Source: Rhizobium sp. NZLR1
GTDB lineage: Bacteria > Pseudomonadota > Alphaproteobacteria > Rhizobiales > Rhizobiaceae
Assembly (NCBI RefSeq): GCF_017357385.1
Contig: NZ_CP071632.1
Location: 3,601,501-3,665,500 of the forward strand
Length of the DNA: 64,000 bases
Direction: 5' to 3'
Shown: positions 44,943 to 53,556 of the stretch, piece after piece
Layout: the number at the start of each line of letters is the position of its first letter
Numbering within the stretch: position 1 is the stretch's first letter
Program-made: the position numbers and the translations under genes
Notes under the pieces: model-generated
The model's database searches: none
The model's input: the letters and a program-made list of their open reading frames with translations, nothing else
Told to the model about the DNA's origin: nothing

Positions 44943-46412
44943 ATGTCGATAGAACCGATCGGTTTCATCGTTCTGCTGCTTGGTGTGCTCGGCATGATCA
45001 ACGGCGCGCGCTTTGCTCTTACGACCCTCTGCCTGTCGACGCTGCTAGGAGCCGCAGCGGCTCTCCAATTGCCCGCGCTCGGCGGCAGCAGCATCCAGCC
45101 AAGCCATCTTTTGGTGCTCTTTCTCGTTCTGGCCGCCCTGCTGCGCCCGGCTCAAACGCAGACGGTACTGGCCAGCATCGCCTATCCAGGCCCTGGCTTC
45201 TGGTTTGCCAGCTACATCCTGTTTTCCGTGGCATCGTCGTTCTTCTTGCCCCGCATCTTTGCCGGCGCGACCCTCGTCTACTCCTCTGCACGAGACGTTT
45301 CGGGGATGATGTCGACAGTGGCTGCTCCGCTGGCTCCAGGCTCGTCCAATCTCAGCCAGTCCGTCTATCTGCTTGGCGACCTCGCCTGCTTTGCCGTCGT
45401 CTCGGGGCTTACCAGGCTCGGATATGCCAGTTTCATTGCACAACAACTGATCGTGGCGTCGCTAGTATGTTTTGCATTGGCGCTTATCGATATCGGAACC
45501 TTCCTGACCGGCCAGTCCTACCTGCTCGATGTCATCAGGAATGCGAATTATACGATGCATACGGCCGAGACGATCAGCGGGTTCAAGCGCATCGTCGGTT
45601 CCTTTCCCGAAGCGAGCACCTATGGCGCGGTCGCGCTGGCCTATTTTTCCTTCACGCTGATGCTCTGGCTGGAGCGTGTTCAAAGCCGCATGGCGGGACT
45701 TGCAACGCTTTTCATCGGCCCGACGATCGTGCTTTGCACGTCAACAACCGCCTACATCGCCGGCATCTTCGTTGTCAGCTTGTTCGTGCTGTTCTGCCTG
45801 AAACGACTGATCGGCGGCCCGGCAACGACCCCGCACGTGACACTCCTGGTGATCACGCTGTTCTTGATTCCCTGTGCCATCGTTGCACTCAGCCTCGTCC
45901 CCGATGCGTGGGATTCCATTGCCGGCCTGGTGAACACCACCTTGTCGGACAAGCTCCAATCGCAATCCGGCGAAGAACGGACCGCCTGGAACACGCTGGC
46001 ATTGATCGCATTCGTTGATACCGCCACCTTCGGCGCCGGGCTCGGCACGGTTCGAGCCTCGAGTTTTATCGCTGCATTGCTTTCCAATGTCGGATTAACC
46101 GGCACTCTTCTCTTCGCCACTTTCCTGTGCAGCCTTTTAAGGGCTTCCGGCCGGCGCATATCAGGCGATCGGGAAACCCACGCGATCGGAAATGCCGCGA
46201 TTATGGCATGCATCGCCCAGGTCGCCTCGGCGGCGATATCAGGAAGCGGCACCGATCTCGGCCTGCTGTTCAGCACCACGGCGGGTCTGGCTGCCGGGTG
46301 CCTGGCACCAACCAATATCTCACCGCGACGCGCAGCCCTGTCGCTTGCCAACCGAACCCCACGGGAGACATCGACATCTCTGATGAGAGCGCCGATGTTT
46401 TCAGCACGATGA
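44943..46412 (+). CDS. Polysaccharide polymerase (Wzy/O-antigen-ligase family membrane protein)
   Basis: 489-aa protein with about 10-12 TM segments and a periplasmic loop near ~200 containing GFKRIVGSFPEASTYGA, typical of rhizobial Wzy/ExoQ-like polymerases. A further conserved segment is GAGLGTVRASSF. It should link repeat units at the periplasmic face. It lies 125 nt after the export gene. Polymerase rather than ligase is inferred from the cluster, which has all other Wzx/Wzy components. Confidence 0.82.
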   Translation: MSIEPIGFIVLLLGVLGMINGARFALTTLCLSTLLGAAAALQLPALGGSSIQPSHLLVLFLVLAALLRPAQTQTVLASIAYPGPGFWFASYILFSVASSFFLPRIFAGATLVYSSARDVSGMMSTVAAPLAPGSSNLSQSVYLLGDLACFAVVSGLTRLGYASFIAQQLIVASLVCFALALIDIGTFLTGQSYLLDVIRNANYTMHTAETISGFKRIVGSFPEASTYGAVALAYFSFTLMLWLERVQSRMAGLATLFIGPTIVLCTSTTAYIAGIFVVSLFVLFCLKRLIGGPATTPHVTLLVITLFLIPCAIVALSLVPDAWDSIAGLVNTTLSDKLQSQSGEERTAWNTLALIAFVDTATFGAGLGTVRASSFIAALLSNVGLTGTLLFATFLCSLLRASGRRISGDRETHAIGNAAIMACIAQVASAAISGSGTDLGLLFSTTAGLAAGCLAPTNISPRRAALSLANRTPRETSTSLMRAPMFSAR

Positions 46413-46516
46413 TGCCCGCGCTCGAACTCCGCCGCAGCACGAGAAGGAGCCCGTCGGCCAAAGGCGCTCCTACAAAGCGCGCCGCAGACGGATATGCTGA
46501 GAGGTCTGTATCAACA

Positions 46517-46816
46517 TCAGCCTTGCGGGCGCTCGCGGCTGGTCGCGACGTTGTCTGCGACCGAATTATTTTCCCGCAACCTGGCACTACGCCGCAAAAG
46601 CCCCGACACGAATACGCCTGCCACATAGCCAATTTCCATCAGTATGAGGATAGCAATACCGGAGAGGACCGCCGCAATCACGGAAGACCCATCGGCGAAA
46701 GCCACGCTGCCGAATCCGATTGCCACGAGGAATGCAAAAATTGCGAAGCCCCAGGCACGGATGGAAGCCCCGGCAACGATCGAAATCACAGCTGCCACGA
46801 GTGTGGTGATCAGCAT
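46517..46816 (-). CDS. Small 3-TM membrane protein (copy 1), possibly ExoX/SyrA-like
   Basis: 99-aa hydrophobic protein with TM segments at ~3-20, ~22-42 and ~48-74 and a charged C-terminal tail. The start at 46816 (MLITTLVAAV) was chosen by alignment with the paralogue at 51606 (MLKSTLIVVS), which is also 99 aa. Both share AGASIRAWGFAIFAFL and LMEIGYVAGVF. The GY-containing last TM recalls the small ExoX/Psi/SyrA proteins that restrain exopolysaccharide synthesis via ExoY, but the resemblance is weak and the role is inference. It runs opposite to its neighbours. Confidence 0.7.
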   Translation of the reverse strand: MLITTLVAAVISIVAGASIRAWGFAIFAFLVAIGFGSVAFADGSSVIAAVLSGIAILILMEIGYVAGVFVSGLLRRSARLRENNSVADNVATSRERPQG

Positions 46817-47121
46817 CGCAATCCCCATTCCTTCTGCATGCCGACACGGCTCCCAGCACCAATCGTTGGTCCGCGAAACAAGATGTCGAAACACAGCCTT
46901 GTGACAGGCAAGGCACTCTTCATGGTGAATATCTCAACAATGATCACACAAAAGCCGCCGGCGGACAGATCCGATTCGGTCACCACCGGACTGGACGCGG
47001 GCTATATATACCGAACGGGGCCTTCATATGACAGACCCGTCGGCTCAATTCACAACTGTTCTCTCGACTGGAAAGACAATGCCGGTTCATTTGTATCGCG
47101 CACAATCGGAAGGGTGATGGC
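46817..47121. other. 305-nt divergent intergenic region
   Basis: Upstream of both the small membrane protein (minus) and the GT8 gene (plus). It contains TATATATA near 47003-47010, which may be a -10-like element for GT8. No shared operator motif, ORF or repeat was recognised. Confidence 0.5.
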
Positions 47122-48033
47122 ATGAACAATCAGTGCGTCGTCTACGTCACGGATGTCGAGTATTCATTTCCGACTATTCTCTCGGCGCTTCAGGCTCGCA
47201 AATTCGCAAGCCCCGCGACTGATGTCTGCGTTCTCATGTCGGAACATCTCGATAATTTCGTAGAATTGAAAGCCCTGCTCGCCACGAGCGGGGTCGACTT
47301 GATGGATGTGACCGGAGCGCTGCACGATTCGCTCGGCAAGCTCGACGGGGCGCATTTCCGGGGACGCATCAGCGTCAGCACGATGGCCAAGTTGGTGCTT
47401 TGCGAGATTCTGCCTGCCAACTATACCCAGATCATCTACCTTGATGGGGATACGCAGATCGTCAGCGATCTCGGCAGGCTCGAAAACGCCGCTGTGCCCG
47501 AAGGCAGGTTTTTCGCGGCGCGCGATTACACGGCGATCCATGATTTCCTCGACACTGGAAAGAGCAGCCACTATTTCAACGCGGGAGTCCTGAAATTCCA
47601 TCGCAATGGCTGGATCGGGCAGGAGGCGCTTGAGCTTTTTGCTAAAAATCCTGAGGCCTGCGAGGGCAAACACGATCAGGGCGCATTGAATTATGTCTGT
47701 GGCGCATCGCTGATCCTCGTATCGAACCGCTGGAACTTTCCCAAGCAGTTCCTTCATCTCGTCAATATGTCCTCCTTGGCGATCGTGCATTACATGGCGC
47801 ATCCGAAGCCGTGGCACGGAACCTTCTTTCCATGGACCGACAAGGAAAGCCAAGTTTACGTCGACCTTCGCAAAGCCCATCCGATTTACAACTCGTTGTA
47901 TCGCGGAATAAGCTTCGATCGTAAGATCCTGTATAAGTACCGGTCGATACGAGCGCGCATCGAACATGCAATTGAGAAAGACGGATCTGATCCGCGGGTC
48001 CAAAAGCTGCTGGTTGGCGACTACGCTGTATGA
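47122..48033 (+). CDS. Glycosyltransferase family 8
   Basis: 303-aa retaining GT-A transferase. The DxD motif is D108-G-D110 in IIYLDGDTQIVSD, preceded by STMAKLVLCEILP. The acceptor/catalytic NAGVLKFHRNGW and HYMAHPKPWHGTFFPW blocks are as in the GT8 family (LgtC/GlcT-like). GT8 enzymes add galactose or glucose from UDP-sugars. It probably adds a side-chain or late backbone sugar of this polymer. Confidence 0.9.
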   Translation: MNNQCVVYVTDVEYSFPTILSALQARKFASPATDVCVLMSEHLDNFVELKALLATSGVDLMDVTGALHDSLGKLDGAHFRGRISVSTMAKLVLCEILPANYTQIIYLDGDTQIVSDLGRLENAAVPEGRFFAARDYTAIHDFLDTGKSSHYFNAGVLKFHRNGWIGQEALELFAKNPEACEGKHDQGALNYVCGASLILVSNRWNFPKQFLHLVNMSSLAIVHYMAHPKPWHGTFFPWTDKESQVYVDLRKAHPIYNSLYRGISFDRKILYKYRSIRARIEHAIEKDGSDPRVQKLLVGDYAV

Positions 48034-48168
48034 GGACCCATCGTTGGTTCGTCCTGAGGTGAATGTCGGCGTGACCGATCTCAGCATCGCCGGTCGAGCT
48101 TTGGATTGCAGGCGCGCGCGCAAGTATTCATCTATTCATACCAGGATAGATAATGTTCAGGACAGAAT

Positions 48169-49191
48169 ATGAGTTATAGGGCTTCCGTCGCCAGTATCTC
48201 GCATTACGCAAAAGCCCGCCTGCGCCGGTCGCTCAAGGCCCGGCAGGTTCGCTATGACCTGCTGCGCGATGGGCTCACGCAGGCACGTCACGTCGTCATC
48301 TGCGTCATCCGCGACGAGGTGCACCGGCTGGCATTCTTCCTGCAATATTATCGTGATCTCGGCTTCGAGCATTTTATCTGCATCGACAACGGCTCGACCG
48401 ATGGCACGGTCGAGCTGCTGTCCAGCTTCGACGATGTCTCACTTCTTTCTGCCCACGGGTCCTACAAGGCTGCGAGATTCGGAAACGACTGGATCAACGA
48501 AGTCATCAATCGTCACTGTCGGGAGAAATGGGTTCTCTATGTCGATGCAGACGAGTTCCTGGTCTATCCCCATTGCGACACACGGCCGATCGATCAATTG
48601 ACCGCCTATATCGATTCCATGGGCGGCCATTCCCTCCGCTCGGTGATGATCGACATGTACAGCCCCCATCCCGTTCTCGAAAACATATGTGAACCCGGTC
48701 GAAATCCGCTCGAAGTCTGCAATCTCTTCGACCGGTCCGGTTATGTCGCGCATTTCGACAAACGCAACTGGACGATTTGGATCAAGGGCGGCGTTCGCGG
48801 GCGGGTCTATTTCAACAACCGGCTCTGGGATGGCCCTGCGCTCAACAAGATACCCCTTGTCTATGTCGGGGGTGAACGTCTTTTTCTGAAATCATCCCAC
48901 CAGGTCTGGCCGCTCTCCCTGAATTTGGGCGACATGAGCGGCGCACTCGGCGTATCTGGCGCGCTTCTGCATTTTAAGTTCCTGTCGACCTTCGTGCACA
49001 AGGTTGCCGATGCGGCGCACCGGTCCCAACATACGGAGGAATATGCCGTATATTCCTCGAGCAATAATGTGGATGCCTTCGTCTGTGCCGATACCGGGAC
49101 CTACAGAAGCTGGAAGGACCTCTCCGATCACGGGCTCATCCAGGGTGAAGGCTGGAAATACTGGAGAAATGCCTCCGAGAGCGAAGTCTGA
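48169..49191 (+). CDS. Glycosyltransferase family 2 (Glyco_tranf_2_4 type)
   Basis: 340-aa putative GT-A transferase. It has VIRDEVHRLAFFLQYYRDLG, the nucleotide motif DNGSTDGT (~73-80) and a metal motif DADEF (D126, D128). The latter half is conserved with proteins annotated as GT2-like in rhizobial polysaccharide clusters. It lies 135 nt after GT8 on the same strand and is convergent with Crp/Fnr copy 2. Sugar unknown. Confidence 0.82.
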   Translation: MSYRASVASISHYAKARLRRSLKARQVRYDLLRDGLTQARHVVICVIRDEVHRLAFFLQYYRDLGFEHFICIDNGSTDGTVELLSSFDDVSLLSAHGSYKAARFGNDWINEVINRHCREKWVLYVDADEFLVYPHCDTRPIDQLTAYIDSMGGHSLRSVMIDMYSPHPVLENICEPGRNPLEVCNLFDRSGYVAHFDKRNWTIWIKGGVRGRVYFNNRLWDGPALNKIPLVYVGGERLFLKSSHQVWPLSLNLGDMSGALGVSGALLHFKFLSTFVHKVADAAHRSQHTEEYAVYSSSNNVDAFVCADTGTYRSWKDLSDHGLIQGEGWKYWRNASESEV

Positions 49192-49239
49192 TGCAGGTCA
49201 CCTAGATGCATATCCCCCGGAAGTGCTCGCGGCGCCGTC

Positions 49240-49992
49240 TCAAGCGAGGTGCGCCGCACCCTCGGCATAAGCCTCCAACGCCTTCCGATTGAGAATGCGG
49301 ATTTTGCCATGCGTGCCGTCGACCACTTTGCTCTCGCGCAAACGCCGCAGACACTGGTTGACCTTTTCGCGCGACGCCGGCAGCGTCGCCGCCAGCTCAT
49401 GTTGGGAGATAATCAGCTCATCTCCGCTATTTTGCGCATCCACTTTGTACACGGCAGAAAGGCGCAGCAGCGTCCCGGCCAGTCTCTGCCTTAGGCTCGA
49501 TCCCGCATTGGAAATGATCCGCAGTTCGAGTTCGGAAACACGCGCCAGCGCCTTCGACAGAAGCTTCACCTGGAATTGCGGATCGTTTGCACATAAGTCC
49601 CGCAGCAACCGACCGTCGAAATAATGCAGTTCGCAGTCGGACGAGGCCCGATATTCCAGGCTGAGGGACTGCTTGCGCAGTACCGCCAGTTCGCCGATCA
49701 GGCCGCCTTTTGGAACGATTTCCACGATGAACTCTCGTCCATCTGCAAGCGGGGTGCTTGCACTCACCATTCCGTGCTGAACGCGGGCGAATATGTCGAC
49801 GACGACACCGGCGCTGGCAATCACCTCACCGCGGCGAAACTTTCGGACACTCGAACGGCAAAACGGGAATTCATGATCCAGATCCCCCCGCCCACCGTAT
49901 ATAATACCTACAGGCCCTGAAGTAACCGCCTCCTCTATTCGCGACGCGCCTCCTTTAGTCTTGTTATCTCTGATGCTAATCGCCCCGTCCAT
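49240..49992 (-). CDS. Crp/Fnr-family regulator (copy 2)
   Basis: 250-aa paralogue of the regulator at 38616, similar over its whole length. The beta-roll block FRRGEVIASAGVVVDIFARV and the recognition helix LPASREKVNQCLRRLRE are nearly or fully the same as in copy 1. The ATG at 49992 (MDGAIS) has GGAG 8 nt upstream. Unlike copy 1 it does not head an operon; the neighbour downstream is convergent. It is divergent from PGT copy 2, repeating the arrangement of copy 1. The likely target is the same class of operator. Confidence 0.92.
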   Translation of the reverse strand: MDGAISIRDNKTKGGASRIEEAVTSGPVGIIYGGRGDLDHEFPFCRSSVRKFRRGEVIASAGVVVDIFARVQHGMVSASTPLADGREFIVEIVPKGGLIGELAVLRKQSLSLEYRASSDCELHYFDGRLLRDLCANDPQFQVKLLSKALARVSELELRIISNAGSSLRQRLAGTLLRLSAVYKVDAQNSGDELIISQHELAATLPASREKVNQCLRRLRESKVVDGTHGKIRILNRKALEAYAEGAAHLA

Positions 49993-50349
49993 ACACACAA
50001 CTCCACGCAGATTAATTCGTTATTATCGTCGGCAACATTGGAAATACGTTAACTTAGAAAGTCGAATAACGATAGTATAAAGATATACTGTCGAAATTAT
50101 ACATAAACTATGACGAATGCTCACATTTATATACATAAAGATCTATACTGAATTCCATAAACTGCCATGATCGTAAGCTATGGTTGGATTTTGTACGATC
50201 CATGACAATTTCTCAATTACACGACAAATCGGCGCGACAGACGATTAATCCCATTACCACCAATTAATACTAATAACATTTTGTTTACTTAACCGGATGT
50301 GCAAACAGTATTTTAAATATGCACAAATACACCTTCGGAGATAAGGAAT
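49993..50349. promoter_or_regulatory. AT-rich divergent control region between Crp/Fnr copy 2 and PGT copy 2
   Basis: 357 nt, strongly AT-rich. It holds TCGAATAACGATAG (50062-50075), an inverted AATAACGA core at 50017-50024, and a long imperfect dyad CATGATCGTA / TACGATCCATG (50166-50175 and 50194-50204). The 24 nt before the PGT ATG resemble those before the copy-1 leader. No other gene is seen. Confidence 0.7.
50062..50075. promoter_or_regulatory. Motif shared by both Crp/Fnr promoter regions (site 2)
   Basis: TCGAATAACGATAG, identical over 14 nt to 39370-39383, here 70 nt upstream of the copy-2 regulator start. In otherwise diverged AT-rich sequence this conservation suggests a binding site. 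Confidence 0.45.
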
Positions 50350-51093
50350 TTGTTCACCATTATGACCTCGGTCACAGACATCAAGCCTATATTAGAACAA
50401 GCTTTCGCTGTAATTTCTGGGCTTCGCCCAACGGAGACGCGGATGGCGGGAAAAAATCAGGGTATCAACCGAAACGATCCTTGGCGGGACTACACCAGGG
50501 GACGACAGGAAGGGTATCCATTCAACTCGTCCAAATCCGATACGATCAGCAGGATTCTGAAGCGCGCATTGGACATCACCATTGCGGCGTCTCTCTTATT
50601 TCTTCTGTCGCCGCTCCTTCTGTCGGTAGCACTCATCATGACGCTAAGCGATAGGGGGCCTATTCTCAATTCCCATCGGCGGATTGGCTATAGGGGAAAA
50701 GAGTTCGGTTGCCTCAAGTTTCGGACGACGAGAGCCGACGCAACGGCCAGCCCGCATGTGACTGTTCTCGGCGACATCCTGACGCGATCGAGCCTCGACA
50801 AGCTTCCTAAAGTGATCAACGTGCTGCTTGGGCAAATGAGCCTTGTCGGACCCCGCGCCGTTAGCAAAGAAGAGCTGCCGCGATACGGCGAACATGCCTA
50901 TGCCTACATCGCGGTCCGTCCTGGTCTGATCGGTCAGTGGCAGACTGGCGAGCGCGCCAAATATCAGAATAGCGTTTGCCTCGACGTCGAGTATCTGAGC
51001 AAATGGACGCTCGCATTGGATTTCATGATCATGGCAAAAACTCTGTCGGCCCTGCTTTCCCGGCACGCCTTGCTGCCGAAAGTGGACTGGTAG
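50350..51093 (+). CDS. Degenerate PGT-like sugar transferase (copy 2, catalytic dyad changed)
   Basis: 247 aa from a TTG at 50350 (GGAG 10 nt upstream), or 243 aa from ATG at 50362. The overall PGT fold is clear: KRALDITIAASLLFLLSPLL, DRGPILNSHRRIG, CLKFRT, MSLVGPR. Compared with copy 1, the catalytic Asp-Glu is Asp-Lys (SLDKLPKVIN), PRP is PRA, and about 24 residues including the DDPRIT block are missing after CLKFRT. Transferase activity is therefore doubtful. The reading frame is intact, which argues against simple decay. It may act as a regulatory or competing subunit. Confidence 0.85.
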   Translation: MFTIMTSVTDIKPILEQAFAVISGLRPTETRMAGKNQGINRNDPWRDYTRGRQEGYPFNSSKSDTISRILKRALDITIAASLLFLLSPLLLSVALIMTLSDRGPILNSHRRIGYRGKEFGCLKFRTTRADATASPHVTVLGDILTRSSLDKLPKVINVLLGQMSLVGPRAVSKEELPRYGEHAYAYIAVRPGLIGQWQTGERAKYQNSVCLDVEYLSKWTLALDFMIMAKTLSALLSRHALLPKVDW

Positions 51094-51096
51094 AGT

Positions 51097-51180
51097 ATTT
51101 CCGTTTTCCCCGCCGAAAAGCGTAAGCGGTTTTTGGACGAAATAATGATGCAAAATATCTTATTAAAAACAGGATTTTAG
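51097..51180. repeat. Diverged rhizobial palindromic repeat downstream of PGT copy 2
   Basis: Contains CCGCCGAAAAGCGTAAGCGG followed by TTTTTGG, then an AT-rich tail. It resembles a widespread rhizobial intergenic element (GAAAAGCGT...AGCGGTTTT) as I remember it. It could also help to end transcription. Confidence 0.4.
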
Positions 51181-51306
51181 GCAGACCGGCAGCCTTAAAC
51201 CATCCTGTTCTGGTGGGCGCAAATCGTCATTTTTTGTGGATGTTGCCTTCGTTCCGGACGGCTGAGATACCACACAGAGGCGCAACCTGCCTGTTCAGCC
51301 ATTGCA

Positions 51307-51606
51307 TTATCCGTGGGGAGGCTTGCCGGTCACTTGTGAGCGCTCGGTGATAGAGTCCTTTTTCCGCCGCTTTTGGATATGCACCCACAATGAGTAGGCG
51401 AATAGACCCGCCAGATAGCATATTTCCATCAATACAAGCGCTTCGAGCGAGTAGGCGATCGCTTCGGAAAAGGAGGAGCCTTTCAGCAGGATCACAGCAC
51501 CCAGGGCAGCGACCAGCAGAAATGCAAAGATTGCAAAGGCCCAGGCGCGAATGGCCGCTCCGGCGGCGATGGAGATGGAAACCACGATGAGCGTGCTCTT
51601 CAGCAT
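51307..51606 (-). CDS. Small 3-TM membrane protein (copy 2), possibly ExoX/SyrA-like
   Basis: 99-aa paralogue of the protein at 46517, same length and layout. The conserved blocks are AGAAIRAWAFAIFAFLL and LVLMEICYLAGLF, with a basic C-terminal tail (QKRRKKDS). The ATG follows AGAGGAG with good spacing, so the gene is well equipped for translation. It lies next to PGT copy 2 on the opposite strand. Proximity of each copy to PGT genes suggests a role in controlling polysaccharide initiation; not proven. Confidence 0.75.
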   Translation of the reverse strand: MLKSTLIVVSISIAAGAAIRAWAFAIFAFLLVAALGAVILLKGSSFSEAIAYSLEALVLMEICYLAGLFAYSLWVHIQKRRKKDSITERSQVTGKPPHG

Positions 51607-52192
51607 TTATACTGCTCCTCTCTTCACGCCTCCTTCAAGCCGCCGTCTGCCCTCAATGACATGACAAAACTCAAAGTCGGAACGAAGTCCGATCAAAGTA
51701 TTTTATCTATTACTGTTAAAATATTGCTAAGAACCGCCTAGCAACCCGATCAACTACGCGAAGAATATTTGGCTATTCCTCAGACAGGGCCATCCATCGT
51801 CCAAAATCAAAAGATGCTTGGAGCACGCAGGAAGGTTTAGGTATCGGATTAGTAACGAGGCGCCGCGGTGCTGCCGCGACGTTCCAGCGCCTAACTGAAC
51901 ATTCGTTCGATTGTTCCAAAAAGACAAATCTGAACATAAGCTTGCGTATTATGCACCCGCGATGATCCAAACAGCGCCTGTCAACCCAGCATGAGATGAC
52001 GACGACGTCAGTGATCTGCAGCAAGCCTGCTCCAAGCTCGGCTTTCACGACGGGATCGGACGCTCCCCCCGTGGCGGTCGACCACGTTACAACGAAACAG
52101 GGCCCGCCGGTGATTGGTGAGCCCTGCTGATGTCTTTTGCAGGTTAAGCACCGGCGATAAAGTTGCCAGTCTCGCGACCGGCATCGATAAGT
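51607..52192. other. 586-nt intergenic region without a supported gene
   Basis: Upstream part holds the promoter of the small membrane protein and a TCGGA-N6-TCCGA dyad near 51679. The middle is AT-rich. A 91-codon minus-strand frame (51773-52048) has no ribosome site or family resemblance and was not called. A terminator-like hairpin lies at 52098-52126. Confidence 0.5.
52098..52126 (-). terminator. Possible terminator of the acyltransferase gene
   Basis: CAGGGC (52098-52103) pairs with GCCCTG (52121-52126); on the minus strand TTTCGTTG follows. It is 67 nt past the acyltransferase stop. The T-tract is weak. Confidence 0.35.
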
Positions 52193-53302
52193 CTATTTCG
52201 AGACTGCAGCCGCCAATTGCCGTTTTGCGCCGCGTTGGAGACTGAGGTTTTCAAGCCAAGTGACTTGTTTCCTCAATTTCAACGCCGGCTTTTCGATGAA
52301 TCTCCAGGAGAAGGCAGCAAAGCAAGTCGCAACGATGCTGCAGACAATGCCATTCAACAACCAGTTATGCGCCCAAGGCCCGAGCGCTACGAACGCTTGT
52401 TGGATGGGATATCCATAGAGGAAGACGCCGTAGGAGTAGTCTGCCCCGCGCAAAACGCCAAGCTTGCGGGGCGAGGTCAGGCCGAGGAAAACCGTGACAT
52501 ATCCCATGGCCGGAATGGCTATGAAATCCCCAAAGGAGGTGAACCAGTAGGCCCAGAATATCATTGCCATGGAGGCAAGGAAAATTCTCACATCCCAAAG
52601 AACCTTGTCCTTGTAGAGATAGAAAGTCACGCCCACGAGAAAAGCACAAATAAGCAGATTACCTGACGCGGTCGTGGGCATCGCCGCCCAGTCACTTTCA
52701 TGTTTCCAATACCTTGCGATACCGAAGCTTACGATCAAAGCCGGCGTTGCGATAAGGGCGATCACGCGCCGCCTGACCACGCCAAGCAGAAACAGGGCGG
52801 CGATCACAGCATAACACTCGAGCTCGAAGGGTACAGTCCAGAGCTGCCCGTTCACCATCGCGGCGTCGGGATTATCCAGGAATACCCCTGGAAGATTGAA
52901 GTGAATGTGCCCTGTGACATTCAGCAGATAGGTAAAGAACTGTGGGTCGGTGAAATAGTCACGCAGGTCATACTCTGTATAGATCGCTCCGAGTATAAAG
53001 GCAGCCAGCAATACCTCCACCGCAAGAGCAGGGTAGATCCGGATAAATCGGTTACCGAGAAATGAGATTAATGTCTTCGACCGTTCAAGACTGCCGGCCA
53101 CCAGGAATCCACTCAAGACAAAGAACATCGGGAGCACTGATTTGATGACAGGACGGAAGGGCGACTCCCAGAGGAAGAGGTCATCGCCGTAGGTGACGCG
53201 GGCCGTATGTATCCAAAGCACTGAAAAGGCTAACAGTAATCGCATATAATCGAATCCTGCCGGTCGCCCGTTCGCTAGATCAAGCTTTTCGCCGAGAAAC
53301 AT
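52193..53302 (-). CDS. Acyltransferase family 3 membrane protein (OafA/ExoZ-like)
   Basis: 369-aa integral membrane acyltransferase with about 10 TM segments. The catalytic-type FDYMRLLLAFSVLWIHTARV opens the domain (the His is the expected catalytic residue), and RFIRIYPAL contains the conserved R-x2-R-IYP. It ends FSWRFIEKPALKLRKQV, typical of OafA/ExoZ. The start at 53302 has AAGGGG 7 nt upstream; an open frame to 53470 lacks support. It likely O-acetylates or O-succinylates the polysaccharide made by the cluster. Confidence 0.87.
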   Translation of the reverse strand: MFLGEKLDLANGRPAGFDYMRLLLAFSVLWIHTARVTYGDDLFLWESPFRPVIKSVLPMFFVLSGFLVAGSLERSKTLISFLGNRFIRIYPALAVEVLLAAFILGAIYTEYDLRDYFTDPQFFTYLLNVTGHIHFNLPGVFLDNPDAAMVNGQLWTVPFELECYAVIAALFLLGVVRRRVIALIATPALIVSFGIARYWKHESDWAAMPTTASGNLLICAFLVGVTFYLYKDKVLWDVRIFLASMAMIFWAYWFTSFGDFIAIPAMGYVTVFLGLTSPRKLGVLRGADYSYGVFLYGYPIQQAFVALGPWAHNWLLNGIVCSIVATCFAAFSWRFIEKPALKLRKQVTWLENLSLQRGAKRQLAAAVSK

Positions 53303-53556
53303 CTGTGCCCCTTTCAGAAATATTACTCGATTTGGAATGGCAAGCTGTTGCCGCAGTGCGGCGGCGGCATCATTGCCAGATCGGAGCCGCGTGTCAGTGA
53401 CCAGAGGTACACCAGGAAAAATTGAACGAGAGAGCTCCCCTCTCCTGAAGACGAGATAGCTGACCATCAACCCAATGGCCCTGTGCTTCCCGAGGTGCCA
53501 TGCGACGGTCAGAGTTTAAATCCAGGCGATCGGGCGGCGGATTGGATGAGGAAACG

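Noticed and set aside
44882..46018. 378-codon plus-strand frame overlapping the Wzy gene
   Set aside because: Arg/Cys/His-rich shadow of the membrane protein frame; no ribosome site or family.
46127..47125. 332-codon plus-strand frame across the Wzy end and the small membrane protein
   Set aside because: Covers the 3' end of Wzy and is antisense to the conserved 99-aa protein; composition is not protein-like.
50350..51093. Calling PGT copy 2 a pseudogene
   Set aside because: The frame is uninterrupted over the full fold and has its own divergent regulator; the changes are in specific active-site positions rather than random frameshifts.
51773..52048. 91-codon minus-strand frame
   Set aside because: No ribosome site, no recognisable domain, and unusual composition; kept only as part of an intergenic description.
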